A stretch of DNA of 64,000 bases from Bog-564 sp035509915 (lineage in GTDB: Bacteria; Actinomycetota; Acidimicrobiia; Acidimicrobiales; UBA8190): contig DATKIB010000172.1 in the NCBI GenBank assembly GCA_035509915.1, positions 1 to 64,000 of the forward strand. Reading direction: 5' to 3'. The notes beneath the pieces are model-generated. The model had not been told where the DNA came from and searched no databases. It worked only from the letters and a program-made list of their open reading frames with translations. Each line of letters starts with the position of its first letter. The first letter of the stretch is position 1. A program made the translations under genes and the position numbers. This document shows, one piece after another, positions 9,169 to 21,649 of this stretch.

Positions 9169-10041
9169 TCAGTGCCTGCCCGGCGGGCGTCGCCACGCAG
9201 CGGCCTTGTGCCGGCTCACAGTTCGCCGGCCGCGGGCACGGTACTCGCTTCGCGCTCGCTCGCGCTCTTTTTCCTCGCGACGCTCGTGCCTGCGTTCCAG
9301 CGCGCCCACCGCCCACTCGGGGACGAAGTAGGCGCCTGCGGCCACCGCAAGAGCCACCGCGGCGAACACCAACGAGGCAACGAGTGGCGTCGTGGTGTGC
9401 TCCATCGAGAAACCGGGCTCCGCCCTGCGCAGGAGCGCCTCCTCGGCCTGGGCGATCGAGGAAGCTGCGGACGTGGACACCTTGGTGCTGGAGGACTCCA
9501 CGAGCTCGGTGACCACCGAGCGGTCGTAGCGGTACAGGACGGTGTAGGCGTAGCCGTCGGCCGCGCCGCTGCTCGATCCGGTCATTGCGAACGTTCGGGC
9601 CGTGCTTCCCGGCACTCCCGCGATCGAGAACGTCCCCTTCGCTGCGAGGGTCTGCCCGGTTAGCTGTGGGGTCTTGCCGAACTCCTTCTCGCTGTCGGCC
9701 AGGGTGGTGCGGGCCTCGGAAGGGTCGGGCAACAGCTGGAAGAGCATCCCCGCCTCCAGGGCGGACTTGTTGGAGCTGGCCCACTCGATCTCGTATATGC
9801 CAGTACGTGACGGGTCGCGCTTTCCGGCCTTCTTCACCACCGCGAAGGTGCTGGTGGAGGGGCTCACCGAGCTGGCCATCGTCGGCTTGGCGCGAAGCAC
9901 ATGGACCGGAGTGCGGTGGATCAAGAGCGCGCCGAGCAGACCCCGGTCGAGGTGGGACGTCCTGATGAAGGTGAAGTAGCCGGCCAGGCCCAGCACCAGC
10001 ACCACCGCCAGCCTGGTGAGGCGCCACTTCCTGTTGTGCAC
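9169..10041 (-). CDS. Two-helix membrane protein of unknown function
   Basis: I do not recognise this 290-residue protein. It starts with a basic segment and one helix at about residues 10-26 (LAVVLVLGLAGYFTFI), continues with about 185 polar residues of mixed beta character outside the membrane (FAVVKKAGKRDPSRTGIYEIEWASS), and has a second helix at about 213-236 (LVASLVFAAVALAVAAGAYFV). It ends in a strongly basic tail (ERRHERREEKERERARSEYRARG). The topology suggests both ends inside and a folded external domain. The GTG start at 10041 lies about 100 bases from divergent uvrB; it converges on coaE. Confidence 0.6.
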   Translation of the reverse strand: MHNRKWRLTRLAVVLVLGLAGYFTFIRTSHLDRGLLGALLIHRTPVHVLRAKPTMASSVSPSTSTFAVVKKAGKRDPSRTGIYEIEWASSNKSALEAGMLFQLLPDPSEARTTLADSEKEFGKTPQLTGQTLAAKGTFSIAGVPGSTARTFAMTGSSSGAADGYAYTVLYRYDRSVVTELVESSSTKVSTSAASSIAQAEEALLRRAEPGFSMEHTTTPLVASLVFAAVALAVAAGAYFVPEWAVGALERRHERREEKERERARSEYRARGRRTVSRHKAAAWRRPPGRH

Positions 10042-10139
10042 CGCTGCACAGTACCGGCGGGCCGGCGAAGCAGTCTGGCAGCCGCTCGAGGGTCAAACGG
10101 AGAGCCCGGGCCGTCACACCCCGCCGGTACGATCGGCTG

Positions 10140-12323
10140 GTGCCCAAGTTCGAGGTGGTGTCCCCGCTGCGTCCGGCGGGCGACCAGCCGCGCGCCGTCG
10201 CCACCCTGGCGGAAGGGGTCGCTCGAGGCGACCGGTACCAGACGCTCCTGGGCATCACCGGGAGCGGGAAGACGGCCACTGTGGCGTGGACGATCGAGGC
10301 GGTCCAGCGCCCGACCCTCGTGATCGAGCCCAACAAATCCCTGGCAGCCCAGCTCGCCTCGGAGCTGCGCGAGCTGTTCCCCCAAAACCGCGTCGAGTTC
10401 TTCGTCTCGTACTACGACTACTACCAGCCCGAGGCCTACCTTCCCTCGTCGGACACCTACATCGAGAAGGACTCGTCGATCAACGACGAGATAGATCGCC
10501 TCCGACACGCCACCACGTCCAGCCTCCTGCTCCGCAGGGACGTCATCGTGGTGGCGTCCGTGTCCTGCATCTACGGCCTGGGATCGCCGGAGGAGTACTC
10601 GAGCCGCATTCTCGTCCTGCACCCGGGTGACACGGTCGAACAGCGCGGCCTGCTGAGACGGCTGGTGGACCTCCACTACGACCGCAACGACACCGTGCTG
10701 TCGCGAGGCAGATTCCGCGTCAGGGGCGACACGGTCGAGCTCCATCCCGCCTACGAGGAGACGGCCGTGCGCATCGAGATGTTCGGCGACGAGGTCGAGC
10801 GCATCCGCTCCTTCGACGCCTTGACCGGCGAGGCGGGCGAAGAGCTCGAGGAGCTGATCGTCTTCTCCGCTACCCACTACGTGGCCGGGGACGAGACGAT
10901 GAAGCGGGCGATCGCGGGCATCGAGGTGGAGCTTCGCGAGCGGCTCTCGGTGCTCCAGTCGTCCGGGAAGCTCCTCGAGGCGCAGCGGCTCCGCATGCGG
11001 ACCGAGCACGACCTAGAGATGCTGGCCGAGGTCGGAGTGGTCAACGGGATCGAGAACTACAGCCGGCATCTCGACGGAAGAGCTGCCGGCGAGCCCCCAC
11101 ATACCTTGCTCGACTTCTTCCCGTCCGACTTCCTGACTGTCATCGACGAGAGCCACGTCACCGTCCCGCAGATCCACGGGCAGTTCGAGGGCGACCGCTC
11201 CCGCAAGCTCACCCTGGTCGAGCACGGGTTCCGCCTGCCCTCCGCTCTGGACAACCGGCCGCTCACCTTCGACGAGTTCACCGAGCGAGTAGGTCAGGTC
11301 ATCTTCATGTCGGCAACCCCGAGCGCCTACGAGCTCGGCGTGTCGACCCGGATAGCGGAACAGGTCATCAGGCCGACGGGGCTGGTCGACCCCGAGGTGC
11401 TCATCCAGCCCACCACGGGCCAGATCGACGATCTCCTCGACCGGGTGCGCGCCGTGGCCGAGCACGACGGCCGGGTGCTCGTCACCACCCTCACGAAGAA
11501 GATGGCCGAGGATCTCACCGACTACCTGGTGGAGCTCGGGGTCAGGGTGCGCTACCTCCACTCGGACATCGACACCATCACTCGGATCGAGCTGCTTCGC
11601 GACCTGCGGCTCGGGGAGTTCGACGTGCTGGTGGGCATAAACCTGCTGCGCGAGGGCCTTGACCTTCCCGAGGTGAAGCTGGTGGCGATCCTCGACGCCG
11701 ACAAGACGGGCTTCCTTCGCTCTGCCTCCGCGCTGATCCAGACGATGGGACGTGCTGCGCGCAACGTCGACGGCCAAGTTGTGCTGTACGCGGACACCAT
11801 CACCGACGCCATGCGCGAGGCGATCTCAGAGACACAGCGGCGCCGCGCGCTCCAGCAGGCGTACAACGAAGAGCACGGGATCGATCCGACCACGATCCGC
11901 AAGGCGGTCACAGACATTCTCGCTCGGCTTCGTCCGGCCGCCGAGCGCGCCGGCGCGTACGGGCCCGGCGACAAGGGGCGGGGGCAAGCCCGGGGTCGCT
12001 CTCGACCCGCCGTACCGGCCGGAGCGCGAGCCGGGCGCCGATTGCGACCCGACGGACGTCCCACCCGGTCGGTGGGCGCGGCCGGACACGGCCAAGGAGG
12101 CGTGGCGGAGCGTGGTGGGGGGGCCCCGGGGGGAGCGGGCGACGCATATGGCCCACCCGAGGAGCTGGTCGACCTGGTTCGCCGCCTGGAGTCCGAGATG
12201 CGCAAGGCAGCCAAAGAGCTCCGCTACGAGGAGGCGGCTCTGCTTCGCGACGAGATCGCCGAGCTGCGCCTCGCGCTGGCGGAGGCGCCAGGCGGGTCCC
12301 CTGTCGGGGCCCCGGCAGTGTGA
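10140..12323 (+). CDS. uvrB: Excinuclease ABC subunit B
   Basis: The damage-verifying helicase-like subunit of nucleotide excision repair, loaded by UvrA and partner of UvrC. The 727 residues show the Walker A loop GITGSGKT near residue 40, the beta-hairpin that inserts between strands (YYDYYQPEAYLPSSDTYI), the DEXX box TVIDESH, and motif VI in QTMGRAARN. The C-terminal UVR domain (ESEMRKAAKELRYEEAALLRDEIAEL split over the last 50 residues) is intact. Between helicase core and UVR domain lies an unusually long Gly/Arg/Ala-rich linker of about 75 residues, so the protein is longer than the usual 660-700. GTG start at 10140; uvrA follows 87 bases downstream. Confidence 0.97.
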   Translation: MPKFEVVSPLRPAGDQPRAVATLAEGVARGDRYQTLLGITGSGKTATVAWTIEAVQRPTLVIEPNKSLAAQLASELRELFPQNRVEFFVSYYDYYQPEAYLPSSDTYIEKDSSINDEIDRLRHATTSSLLLRRDVIVVASVSCIYGLGSPEEYSSRILVLHPGDTVEQRGLLRRLVDLHYDRNDTVLSRGRFRVRGDTVELHPAYEETAVRIEMFGDEVERIRSFDALTGEAGEELEELIVFSATHYVAGDETMKRAIAGIEVELRERLSVLQSSGKLLEAQRLRMRTEHDLEMLAEVGVVNGIENYSRHLDGRAAGEPPHTLLDFFPSDFLTVIDESHVTVPQIHGQFEGDRSRKLTLVEHGFRLPSALDNRPLTFDEFTERVGQVIFMSATPSAYELGVSTRIAEQVIRPTGLVDPEVLIQPTTGQIDDLLDRVRAVAEHDGRVLVTTLTKKMAEDLTDYLVELGVRVRYLHSDIDTITRIELLRDLRLGEFDVLVGINLLREGLDLPEVKLVAILDADKTGFLRSASALIQTMGRAARNVDGQVVLYADTITDAMREAISETQRRRALQQAYNEEHGIDPTTIRKAVTDILARLRPAAERAGAYGPGDKGRGQARGRSRPAVPAGARAGRRLRPDGRPTRSVGAAGHGQGGVAERGGGAPGGAGDAYGPPEELVDLVRRLESEMRKAAKELRYEEAALLRDEIAELRLALAEAPGGSPVGAPAV

Positions 12324-12410
12324 GGCGATCCCGGACGGCGGCTTTGGGGAGCACCGGTATCCTCGCCGTGATGGTCGTCCATTTCGCCTCACCTCGCGGA
12401 CCGAGGTCTC

Positions 12411-15425
<3,015 letters not shown>

Positions 15426-15435
15426 CGCTCGGCCC

Positions 15436-16548
15436 TCAGGTGATGGCGAGCATCTGCTCCAGTGCGACCCGCGCCCAGGCCGCGGTGTCCGGGTCGACGG
15501 TGATGCGGTTCACGACTGTGCCGTCGGCGAGCGACTCGAGCACCCAGCAGAGGTGCGCAGCGTCGATGCGGAACATGGTGGAGCAGGGGCACACGAGGGG
15601 GTCGAGCGAGAGGACCGTCTTGTCGGGATGCTCGTCAGCCAATCGCTTGGTGAGGTGCACCTCGGTGCCGACCCCAATGACAGCGCCAGCGGGCGCCTCG
15701 CGCACGAAGCGGATGATGATGTCGGTCGACCCAGTGGCGTCGGCCAGCTCGACGACCTCGTGAGAGCACTCCGGGTGCACCACCACGCAGCCATCGGGGT
15801 GCTCCTGGCGGAAGGCCGCCACGTGCTCGGGCCGGAATCGCTGGTGCACCGTGCAATGCCCCTGCCACAGCAGGAGCGTTGCCTCCTTGACGTCCGGCTC
15901 GTCGAGCCCGCCGAGCTCGAGGCGCGGGTTCCACACCCTCATGTCACGCTCGGTCCACCCGAGCTGGAATCCGGTGTTGCGGCCTAGGTGCTGATCTGGG
16001 AAGAACAGGACCTTGTCCCCGAGCGCTTCGTTCGCGCCAGCCTCGAGTGCCCAGCGGAGCACCGCGCGCGCGTTCGACGAAGTGCAGACCGATCCGCCGT
16101 GACGGCCGACGAATGCCTTCAGGTCCGCCGAGGAGTTCATATAGGTGACGGGCACGATGCGATCGGTGTCGGTCACCTCGGCGAGCGAGTCCCACGCCTC
16201 CTCCACGGAGTCGAGATCCGCCATGTCGGCCATCGAGCACCCGGCGTTCAGGTCCGGGAGTAGCACCTGTTGGTGTTCACCGGTGAGGATGTCCGCCGAC
16301 TCCGCCATGAAATGGACCCCGCAGAACACTATGTACTCGGCGTCGTGGCGCTCTGCGGCGATGCGCGACAGCCCGAAGGAATCGCCGCGGGCGTCCGCCC
16401 ACCGCATGACCTCGTCTCGCTGGTAGTGGTGGCCGAGCACCAGGAGTCGCTCGCCGAGGGCGGACTTGGCCGCGCCGATGCGACGGTCCAGCTCGTCGGG
16501 CGTTGCGGTGCTGTAGCGCTCCGGGAGCGCTCGCTGTAGGCGGAGCAT
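15436..16548 (-). CDS. nadA: Quinolinate synthase
   Basis: Condenses iminoaspartate with dihydroxyacetone phosphate to quinolinate, the first committed metabolite of de novo NAD synthesis. The 370-residue protein has the three cysteines expected to bind the 4Fe-4S cluster, in FCGVHFM, VVHPECSHEV and LVCPCSTMF, plus LGHHYQRDEV near the start. I chose the ATG at 16548 because AAGGGGG lies five bases before it; a longer frame reaches 16755 but would overlap divergent uvrC. It stands alone and reversed between uvrA and uvrC, without nadB or nadC in the window. Confidence 0.93.
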   Translation of the reverse strand: MLRLQRALPERYSTATPDELDRRIGAAKSALGERLLVLGHHYQRDEVMRWADARGDSFGLSRIAAERHDAEYIVFCGVHFMAESADILTGEHQQVLLPDLNAGCSMADMADLDSVEEAWDSLAEVTDTDRIVPVTYMNSSADLKAFVGRHGGSVCTSSNARAVLRWALEAGANEALGDKVLFFPDQHLGRNTGFQLGWTERDMRVWNPRLELGGLDEPDVKEATLLLWQGHCTVHQRFRPEHVAAFRQEHPDGCVVVHPECSHEVVELADATGSTDIIIRFVREAPAGAVIGVGTEVHLTKRLADEHPDKTVLSLDPLVCPCSTMFRIDAAHLCWVLESLADGTVVNRITVDPDTAAWARVALEQMLAIT

Positions 16549-16686
16549 TCGGACCCCCTTCGGGGAGGGCTCCGATTCACGGCCGGCGGGGACAGCCTGG
16601 TCGCCCATCCGCGGGGTTGTCGGCCTCGGAGCCTTCTGTACGCCGGGGTACCAGGCCGGCGCTGCCTCCAGGTTACTCTCCGAAAG

Positions 16687-18834
16687 ATGCGCGTCCGTCC
16701 CAGACCCGGCGAGGTACCCGACTCCCCGGGCTCCTACCAGTTCCTGGACGCCCAAGGCAGGGTCCTTTACGTCGGCAAGGCGAAGTCACTGCGCAGCCGC
16801 GTCTCGAATTACCTGGCCGACCCTGCCACCCTCCCGGCGCGCACCGCCCAGCTCGTCTCTGCCGCCGACCACGTCGAGTGGATCCAGGTGGCCAACGAGG
16901 TCGAGGCGATCCTCCTCGAGTACGCGCTCATCAAGCGCCACAGGCCGCGCTTCAACATCCGCCTGGTGGACGACAAGAGCTATCCGTACCTCGCCGTGAC
17001 CGTCTCGGATGAATGGCCTCGCGCAGCAGTGGTGCGCGGCCGCCGAAGGCCGGGCATACGGTACTTCGGGCCGTACGCCCACGTCGGAGCCCTGCGAGAC
17101 ACGCTCGACCTCCTGCTGCGCACCTTCGGCGTCCGGTCCTGCTCGGACACCAAGTTCGACCGCCATTGCAAGCTCGGCAAGCCCTGTCTCCTCTATCACA
17201 TCGAGCGTTGCTCGGGACCCTGCATAGGTGCGGTCGACCACGAGGATTATTCGCGGCTCGTGGAGGACCTCATGTCGTTCTTCGCCGGCGCTACCGACGA
17301 TGTCGAGCGAAGGCTGCACTCGGAGATGGAGGAGGCGGCCGAGGGTCTCGACTTCGAGCGTGCAGCGCGAAGGCGCGACCAGCTGTCGACGTTGCAGATG
17401 GCGGTCGAGCGCCAGCAGGTCGTGACCGAGGACCCCGAGGATCTGGACGTGGTCGGTCTGGAGGACGACGTGCTCGAGACGGCCGTGTGCGTGTTTCACG
17501 TGCGCCGCGGCCGCATCGTGGGCCGGCGCGGATTCATCGTGGACAAGGTGGAGGAGATCGACCGCCCTCAACTCGTGGGACGGGTGCTGGAGCAGCTATA
17601 CGCCGATGCGCAGCCCTCCTTGCCCGGTCGCCGCGCCAGAGCCAAGCGCGGCGCCGACTCGGAGGGCTGGACGTCGGGAGCGGGGGACCCGGCCACGTGG
17701 GCGGGAGCCGGGCCTGCTGCCGACGGGGTTCCGAAGCTCGTGCTAGTGCCGGAGATGCCGGAGGACGCGGACGCGTACGCGGCCTTTCTGTCGGACCGAC
17801 GCGGCGGCCCGGTGGCGTTGCGGTCTCCAATGCGCGGCGGCAAGAGAGCCCTCATGGAGACCGCGGCGCGCAATGCTTCGGAAGACCTGGTCCACCACCG
17901 GCTGCGGCGTGCATCGGACTACGACAGCAGGGCGAAGGCGCTCGAGTCGCTGCGCGTAGCACTCGGCATGGACGAGGCGCCCCTGCGCATCGAGTGCTAC
18001 GACATGAGCCACCTCCAGGGCACTGACTACGTCGGGTCCATGGTGGTCCTCGAGGACGGGCTCCCTCGCAAGAGCGAGTACCGCCACTTCCGCATCCGCG
18101 ACGTGCCGGGCAACGACGACTACGCGGCGATGGAGGAGGTCCTCACCCGGAGGTTGCGCGCCCTGCTCGAGGAGAGATCGGAGCACCGCGAGGCGAAGCT
18201 CCCTCAGGACGACGCCGGCGAGCGACCGTCGCGCAGGGGCGCAAGACGCTTCGCGTACCCTCCTCAGCTGCTGCTCCTCGATGGAGGCAAGGGTCAGCTG
18301 GCGGTCGGGGTGAGGGTCCTGGAGCAGTTGGGCCTGAGCGGACGGATAGCGGTTGCCGCGCTCGCCAAGCAGTTCGAGGAGGTCTTCGTGCCGGGGCGCT
18401 CGGAGCCCCTTCGGATCCCGAGGGGATCCGAAGCGCTCTTCCTGCTCCAGAGGGTCCGGGACGAGGCACACCGCTTCGCCATCTCCTACCACCGCCGGCT
18501 TCGGGGCAAGCGGGTGAGGTCCAGTACCCTCGATGGCGTGCAGGGCCTCGGTCCCGTGCGCCGGGCCCGACTGCTCAAGGAGATGGGGAGCGTCCGAAAG
18601 CTCCGACAGGCTTCGTACGAGGACTTGGAGTCTCTCGACTGGCTCCCCGAGCGCGTCGCAGCCGCGGTGTACGAGCACCTGCACCGGGTGCCCTCCCCCT
18701 CCGGACGGGGCCGCGTCTCCGCCGATGGGGAAGAGCCCGGTGCCTCGGGAGCCGGAGCGAAGCTTCCCGCCCTCTCCGGGGTGACAGGGGGAGCGCAGTG
18801 GGCCGGGCCGGGGGAGGATGGGACCGGTGAGTGA
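16687..18834 (+). CDS. uvrC: Excinuclease ABC subunit C
   Basis: Makes both incisions in nucleotide excision repair. In order, the 715 residues show the GIY-YIG nuclease domain (SPGSYQFLDAQGRVLYVGKA, residues about 13-90), a UVR domain that pairs with UvrB (EMEEAAEGLDFERAARRRDQL, about 215-235), the RNase H-like nuclease domain with acidic residues in IECYDMSHLQGTDYVGS and LLLDGGKGQL, and C-terminal helix-hairpin-helix motifs (LDGVQGLGPVRRARLLKEMG). Linker insertions around residues 310-345 and 495-520 and a tail of about 45 residues make it longer than many UvrC proteins. Its stop overlaps the rapZ start. Confidence 0.96.
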   Translation: MRVRPRPGEVPDSPGSYQFLDAQGRVLYVGKAKSLRSRVSNYLADPATLPARTAQLVSAADHVEWIQVANEVEAILLEYALIKRHRPRFNIRLVDDKSYPYLAVTVSDEWPRAAVVRGRRRPGIRYFGPYAHVGALRDTLDLLLRTFGVRSCSDTKFDRHCKLGKPCLLYHIERCSGPCIGAVDHEDYSRLVEDLMSFFAGATDDVERRLHSEMEEAAEGLDFERAARRRDQLSTLQMAVERQQVVTEDPEDLDVVGLEDDVLETAVCVFHVRRGRIVGRRGFIVDKVEEIDRPQLVGRVLEQLYADAQPSLPGRRARAKRGADSEGWTSGAGDPATWAGAGPAADGVPKLVLVPEMPEDADAYAAFLSDRRGGPVALRSPMRGGKRALMETAARNASEDLVHHRLRRASDYDSRAKALESLRVALGMDEAPLRIECYDMSHLQGTDYVGSMVVLEDGLPRKSEYRHFRIRDVPGNDDYAAMEEVLTRRLRALLEERSEHREAKLPQDDAGERPSRRGARRFAYPPQLLLLDGGKGQLAVGVRVLEQLGLSGRIAVAALAKQFEEVFVPGRSEPLRIPRGSEALFLLQRVRDEAHRFAISYHRRLRGKRVRSSTLDGVQGLGPVRRARLLKEMGSVRKLRQASYEDLESLDWLPERVAAAVYEHLHRVPSPSGRGRVSADGEEPGASGAGAKLPALSGVTGGAQWAGPGEDGTGE

Positions 18835-19678
18835 GTACCTGGTGATCACGGGGATGTCCGGGGCGGGACGTTCGACCGCCGCTGCCGCCCTGGAGGACGC
18901 GGGCTGGTACGTGATCGACAACATGCCCCCGTCGCTCCTGTCGGAGGTGGCCGACGTGGTCGGTGGACCGGACTCGGGGACCGATCGGGTGGCCCTCGTC
19001 ATCGGGCGCGGGGGCGGCGCGATGGTCGACGAGGCGCTCCCAGCGATCGACTCGCTGTCCGCGCGCGGCGAGAAGATCTCGGTGGTGTTCCTCGATGCCC
19101 CCGACGACGTGCTCGTCAAGCGCTTCGAGGGCACTCGCAGGCGTCATCCGCTCTCGGGGGCCCACGTCGAGGACGCCATCGCGGACGAGCGACGACGCCT
19201 CGAGACGATCCGCCACCGTTCGGACGTCCTGCTCGACACCGGGATGCTGAACGTCAACCAGCTGCGCCGCCGTGTGTTCGACCTGTTCGGAGAGGGCTCG
19301 AAGAGCCCGATGCGGACCTCCGTCGTGTCCTTCGGCTACAAGCACGGTGTGCCGCTCGACGCCGACCTCATGTTCGACTGCCGTTTCCTGCCCAACCCGA
19401 ATTGGGTCGAGGAGCTGAGGCCGCTGTCGGGCCTCGACGAGCCGGTCAGGGGGTTCGTGCTCTCCCAGGATGCGACGGCCGGGTTTCTCGAACGGGTCGA
19501 CGGGCTGCTCGGGGACCTGCTGCCCTCGTACGCAGCCGAGGGCAAGTCCTATCTCACCGTCGCGGTCGGGTGCACCGGGGGGCGGCACCGGTCGGTGGTC
19601 CTGGCCGAGGAGCTGGCGCGTCGCCTGCTCAAGAGAGGGCTCGAGGTCTCGGTGGTCCACCGGGACATAGACCGTTGA
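18827..19678 (+). CDS. rapZ: RapZ/YvcJ-family nucleotide-binding protein
   Basis: P-loop protein of the RapZ family, which binds nucleotides and, in enterobacteria, steers the glmZ small RNA to RNase E; its actinobacterial role is less clear. Visible motifs are the Walker A loop GMSGAGRS, in which Arg takes the place of Lys, the following VIDNMPPSLL, and the C-terminal signature VAVGCTGGRHRSVVLAEELA. I use GTG at 18827 because GGGGAGG lies at a normal distance; the ATG at 18818 is immediately against that site. The gene overlaps uvrC by 8 bases and yvcK by 4, so the three are translationally linked. Confidence 0.9.
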   Translation: MSEYLVITGMSGAGRSTAAAALEDAGWYVIDNMPPSLLSEVADVVGGPDSGTDRVALVIGRGGGAMVDEALPAIDSLSARGEKISVVFLDAPDDVLVKRFEGTRRRHPLSGAHVEDAIADERRRLETIRHRSDVLLDTGMLNVNQLRRRVFDLFGEGSKSPMRTSVVSFGYKHGVPLDADLMFDCRFLPNPNWVEELRPLSGLDEPVRGFVLSQDATAGFLERVDGLLGDLLPSYAAEGKSYLTVAVGCTGGRHRSVVLAEELARRLLKRGLEVSVVHRDIDR

Positions 19679-20589
19679 GCCCCCGCGGACGAACCAAGCC
19701 CCCGGGTGCGGGCACGGCAGGGGCGGGCCCTTCCGTCGTCGCCATCGGGGGGGGCCTCGGGCTCGCCGCCACCCTGCGGGCGGTTCGGCGGTACGCGGGA
19801 CAGATCACCGCCGTCGTGTCGCTCGCCGACGACGGCGGTTCTTCGGGCCGGTTGCGGCGCGAGCTAGGCATCGCGCCCCCCGGCGACCTGCGCAAGTGCC
19901 TGGTGGCGTTGGCCTCCGACCACAGCCCCCTCGCCTCGGCGTTCGAGCACCGCTTCGACTCGGACTCCGCGGAGCTGGCCGGGCACGCGCTGGGCAACCT
20001 GGTCCTCGCCGGGCTCGTGGCAGCCACCGGGGATCTGCAACGGGCGCTCGACGAGGCAGGAAGGCTGCTCGGTGCCGTAGGGCGGGTACTGCCCGCGTCG
20101 TGCGAGCCCGTCGTCCTCAAAGCCTCCTCGCCTGCGGGGGTGGTGGAGGGGCAGACGGCCGTGGCAGGCACCGTGGAGATAGAGAGCATCTCGCTCGTGC
20201 CGGCGGACCCACCTGCTCCTCAGGCTGTCCTGGAAGCGCTGGGCGCGGCCGACCAGGTGGTGGTGGGTCCGGGTTCGCTCTTCACGAGCGTGCTGGCGGC
20301 GGTCGCGGTCCCCCAGGTGGCTGAGGCCATCCGCAGTACCGCCGCCAGGAAGGTCTACGTGGCGAACCTGCGGCCCCAGCGTGCAGAGACCGAAGGCTAC
20401 GACGTGGCGGACCACATCAGAGCCCTCGAGGCCCACGGCGTAAGGGTCGACGTCGTGCTGGCCGACACCACCGGCATCGCCCTCGGGGATCCGTCCGTGC
20501 CAGTGGTCGAGACCCACCTGGCCAAGCGCAACGGGCTGGCACATGACCCTGCCAGACTGGCGGCGGCGCTCGAAGGTCTGGTCGGATAG
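19675..20589 (+). CDS. yvcK: YvcK family protein (gluconeogenesis/cell-shape factor, CofD-like fold)
   Basis: The 304-residue product belongs to the YvcK family, related in fold to CofD. In Bacillus and mycobacteria it is needed for growth on gluconeogenic substrates and for cell-wall synthesis, and binds UDP-sugars. Evidence: VVAIGGGLGLAATLRAVRRY at the N terminus, SLADDGGSSGRLRRELG, the PGDLRKCLVALA helix, and VVVGPGSLFTSVLA. The TTG at 19675 overlaps the rapZ stop as TTGA and is the only start that keeps the glycine-rich loop. gap begins only 5 bases after its stop. In many relatives whiA sits at this point; it does not here. Confidence 0.92.
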   Translation: MSPRGRTKPPGAGTAGAGPSVVAIGGGLGLAATLRAVRRYAGQITAVVSLADDGGSSGRLRRELGIAPPGDLRKCLVALASDHSPLASAFEHRFDSDSAELAGHALGNLVLAGLVAATGDLQRALDEAGRLLGAVGRVLPASCEPVVLKASSPAGVVEGQTAVAGTVEIESISLVPADPPAPQAVLEALGAADQVVVGPGSLFTSVLAAVAVPQVAEAIRSTAARKVYVANLRPQRAETEGYDVADHIRALEAHGVRVDVVLADTTGIALGDPSVPVVETHLAKRNGLAHDPARLAAALEGLVG

Positions 20590-20594
20590 GGACG

Positions 20595-21629
20595 ATGACG
20601 GTTCGAGTCGGGATCAACGGCTTCGGGCGGATCGGCAGAAACTTTCTTCGTGCCGCGCGGGCGCAGGGTGGGGACGTCGTGGTGGTGGCTGTCAACGACC
20701 TCACCGATGCGAAGACGAACGCCCACCTGCTGCGTTACGACACCACCTACGGTCGCTTCGACGCGGAGGTGAGTGTCGACGGGGACACCATGACGGTCGC
20801 CGGGCGTCCGATCAGGGTCCTCGCCGAGAGCGATCCCAAGGCGCTGCCGTGGGGCGAGCTCGGGGCGGAGGTGGTCCTCGAGTCCACCGGAAGGTTCAGC
20901 ACCCGCGAGGCCTCCTCAGCGCACCTCGACGCAGGGGCCCGGCGTGTGATCATCTCCGCTCCTGCGACGGGTGTCGACGCCACGTTCGTGATCGGGGTCA
21001 ACGACCAGACCTTCGACCCGAAGCGCCACTTCGTGGTGTCCAACGCCTCGTGCACCACCAATTGTTTCGTCCCGATGGTGCATGTGCTCGACGAGGCTTT
21101 CGGGGTGACGAGCGGGCTCATGACGACGGTGCACGCGTACACCAACGACCAGAACCTGCTGGACCTCACCCACAAGGACCTTCGACGTGCCCGCGCCGCG
21201 GCGCAGAACATCATTCCCGCGTCGAGCGGTGCCGCGAGGGCCACGAGCCTGGTGCTCGAGGCGATGAAGGGGCGCCTCGACGGCGCCGCCCTGCGGGTAC
21301 CCGTCGCCGACGGATCCATCACCGACTTCACGGCTGTCGTGCGGCGCACGGTGAGTGTGGACGAGGTCAACGAGGCATTCCGGGCCGCTTCCCGAGAAGG
21401 CCCGCTGTCGAAGGTGCTGGTCTACACCGAGGACCCCATCGTCTCCTCGGACATAGTGGGTAGCTCGGCGTCGTGCACGTTCGATGCAGGGCTCACGATG
21501 GTCATGCCCGTCACCGAGAGCACGACATTGGTGAAGGCCCACGGGTGGTACGACAACGAGTGGGGCTATGCCAGCCGCCTCGTCGACCTCTGTCTGCTGA
21601 TCGGCGGCTCAGGGCCCGAAGGATCCTGA
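20595..21629 (+). CDS. gap: Type I glyceraldehyde-3-phosphate dehydrogenase
   Basis: NAD-dependent oxidation and phosphorylation of glyceraldehyde 3-phosphate in glycolysis, reversible in gluconeogenesis. The 344 residues show the NAD-binding VGINGFGRIGRNFLRA at the start, the catalytic cysteine in SNASCTTNC, the catalytic His region in TTVHAYTNDQNLLD, the phosphate-site segment ASSGAARAT and the C-terminal WYDNEWGYASRLVDL. ATG start at 20595. It is the first of three consecutive triose-phosphate genes (gap-pgk-tpiA). Confidence 0.97.
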   Translation: MTVRVGINGFGRIGRNFLRAARAQGGDVVVVAVNDLTDAKTNAHLLRYDTTYGRFDAEVSVDGDTMTVAGRPIRVLAESDPKALPWGELGAEVVLESTGRFSTREASSAHLDAGARRVIISAPATGVDATFVIGVNDQTFDPKRHFVVSNASCTTNCFVPMVHVLDEAFGVTSGLMTTVHAYTNDQNLLDLTHKDLRRARAAAQNIIPASSGAARATSLVLEAMKGRLDGAALRVPVADGSITDFTAVVRRTVSVDEVNEAFRAASREGPLSKVLVYTEDPIVSSDIVGSSASCTFDAGLTMVMPVTESTTLVKAHGWYDNEWGYASRLVDLCLLIGGSGPEGS

Positions 21630-21649
21630 CCTCCAGTGCAGTCGAAGCG

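Noticed and set aside
10042..10139. LexA/SOS box before uvrB
   Set aside because: I looked for the actinobacterial GAAC-N4-GTTC pattern upstream of uvrB and uvrA and found none.
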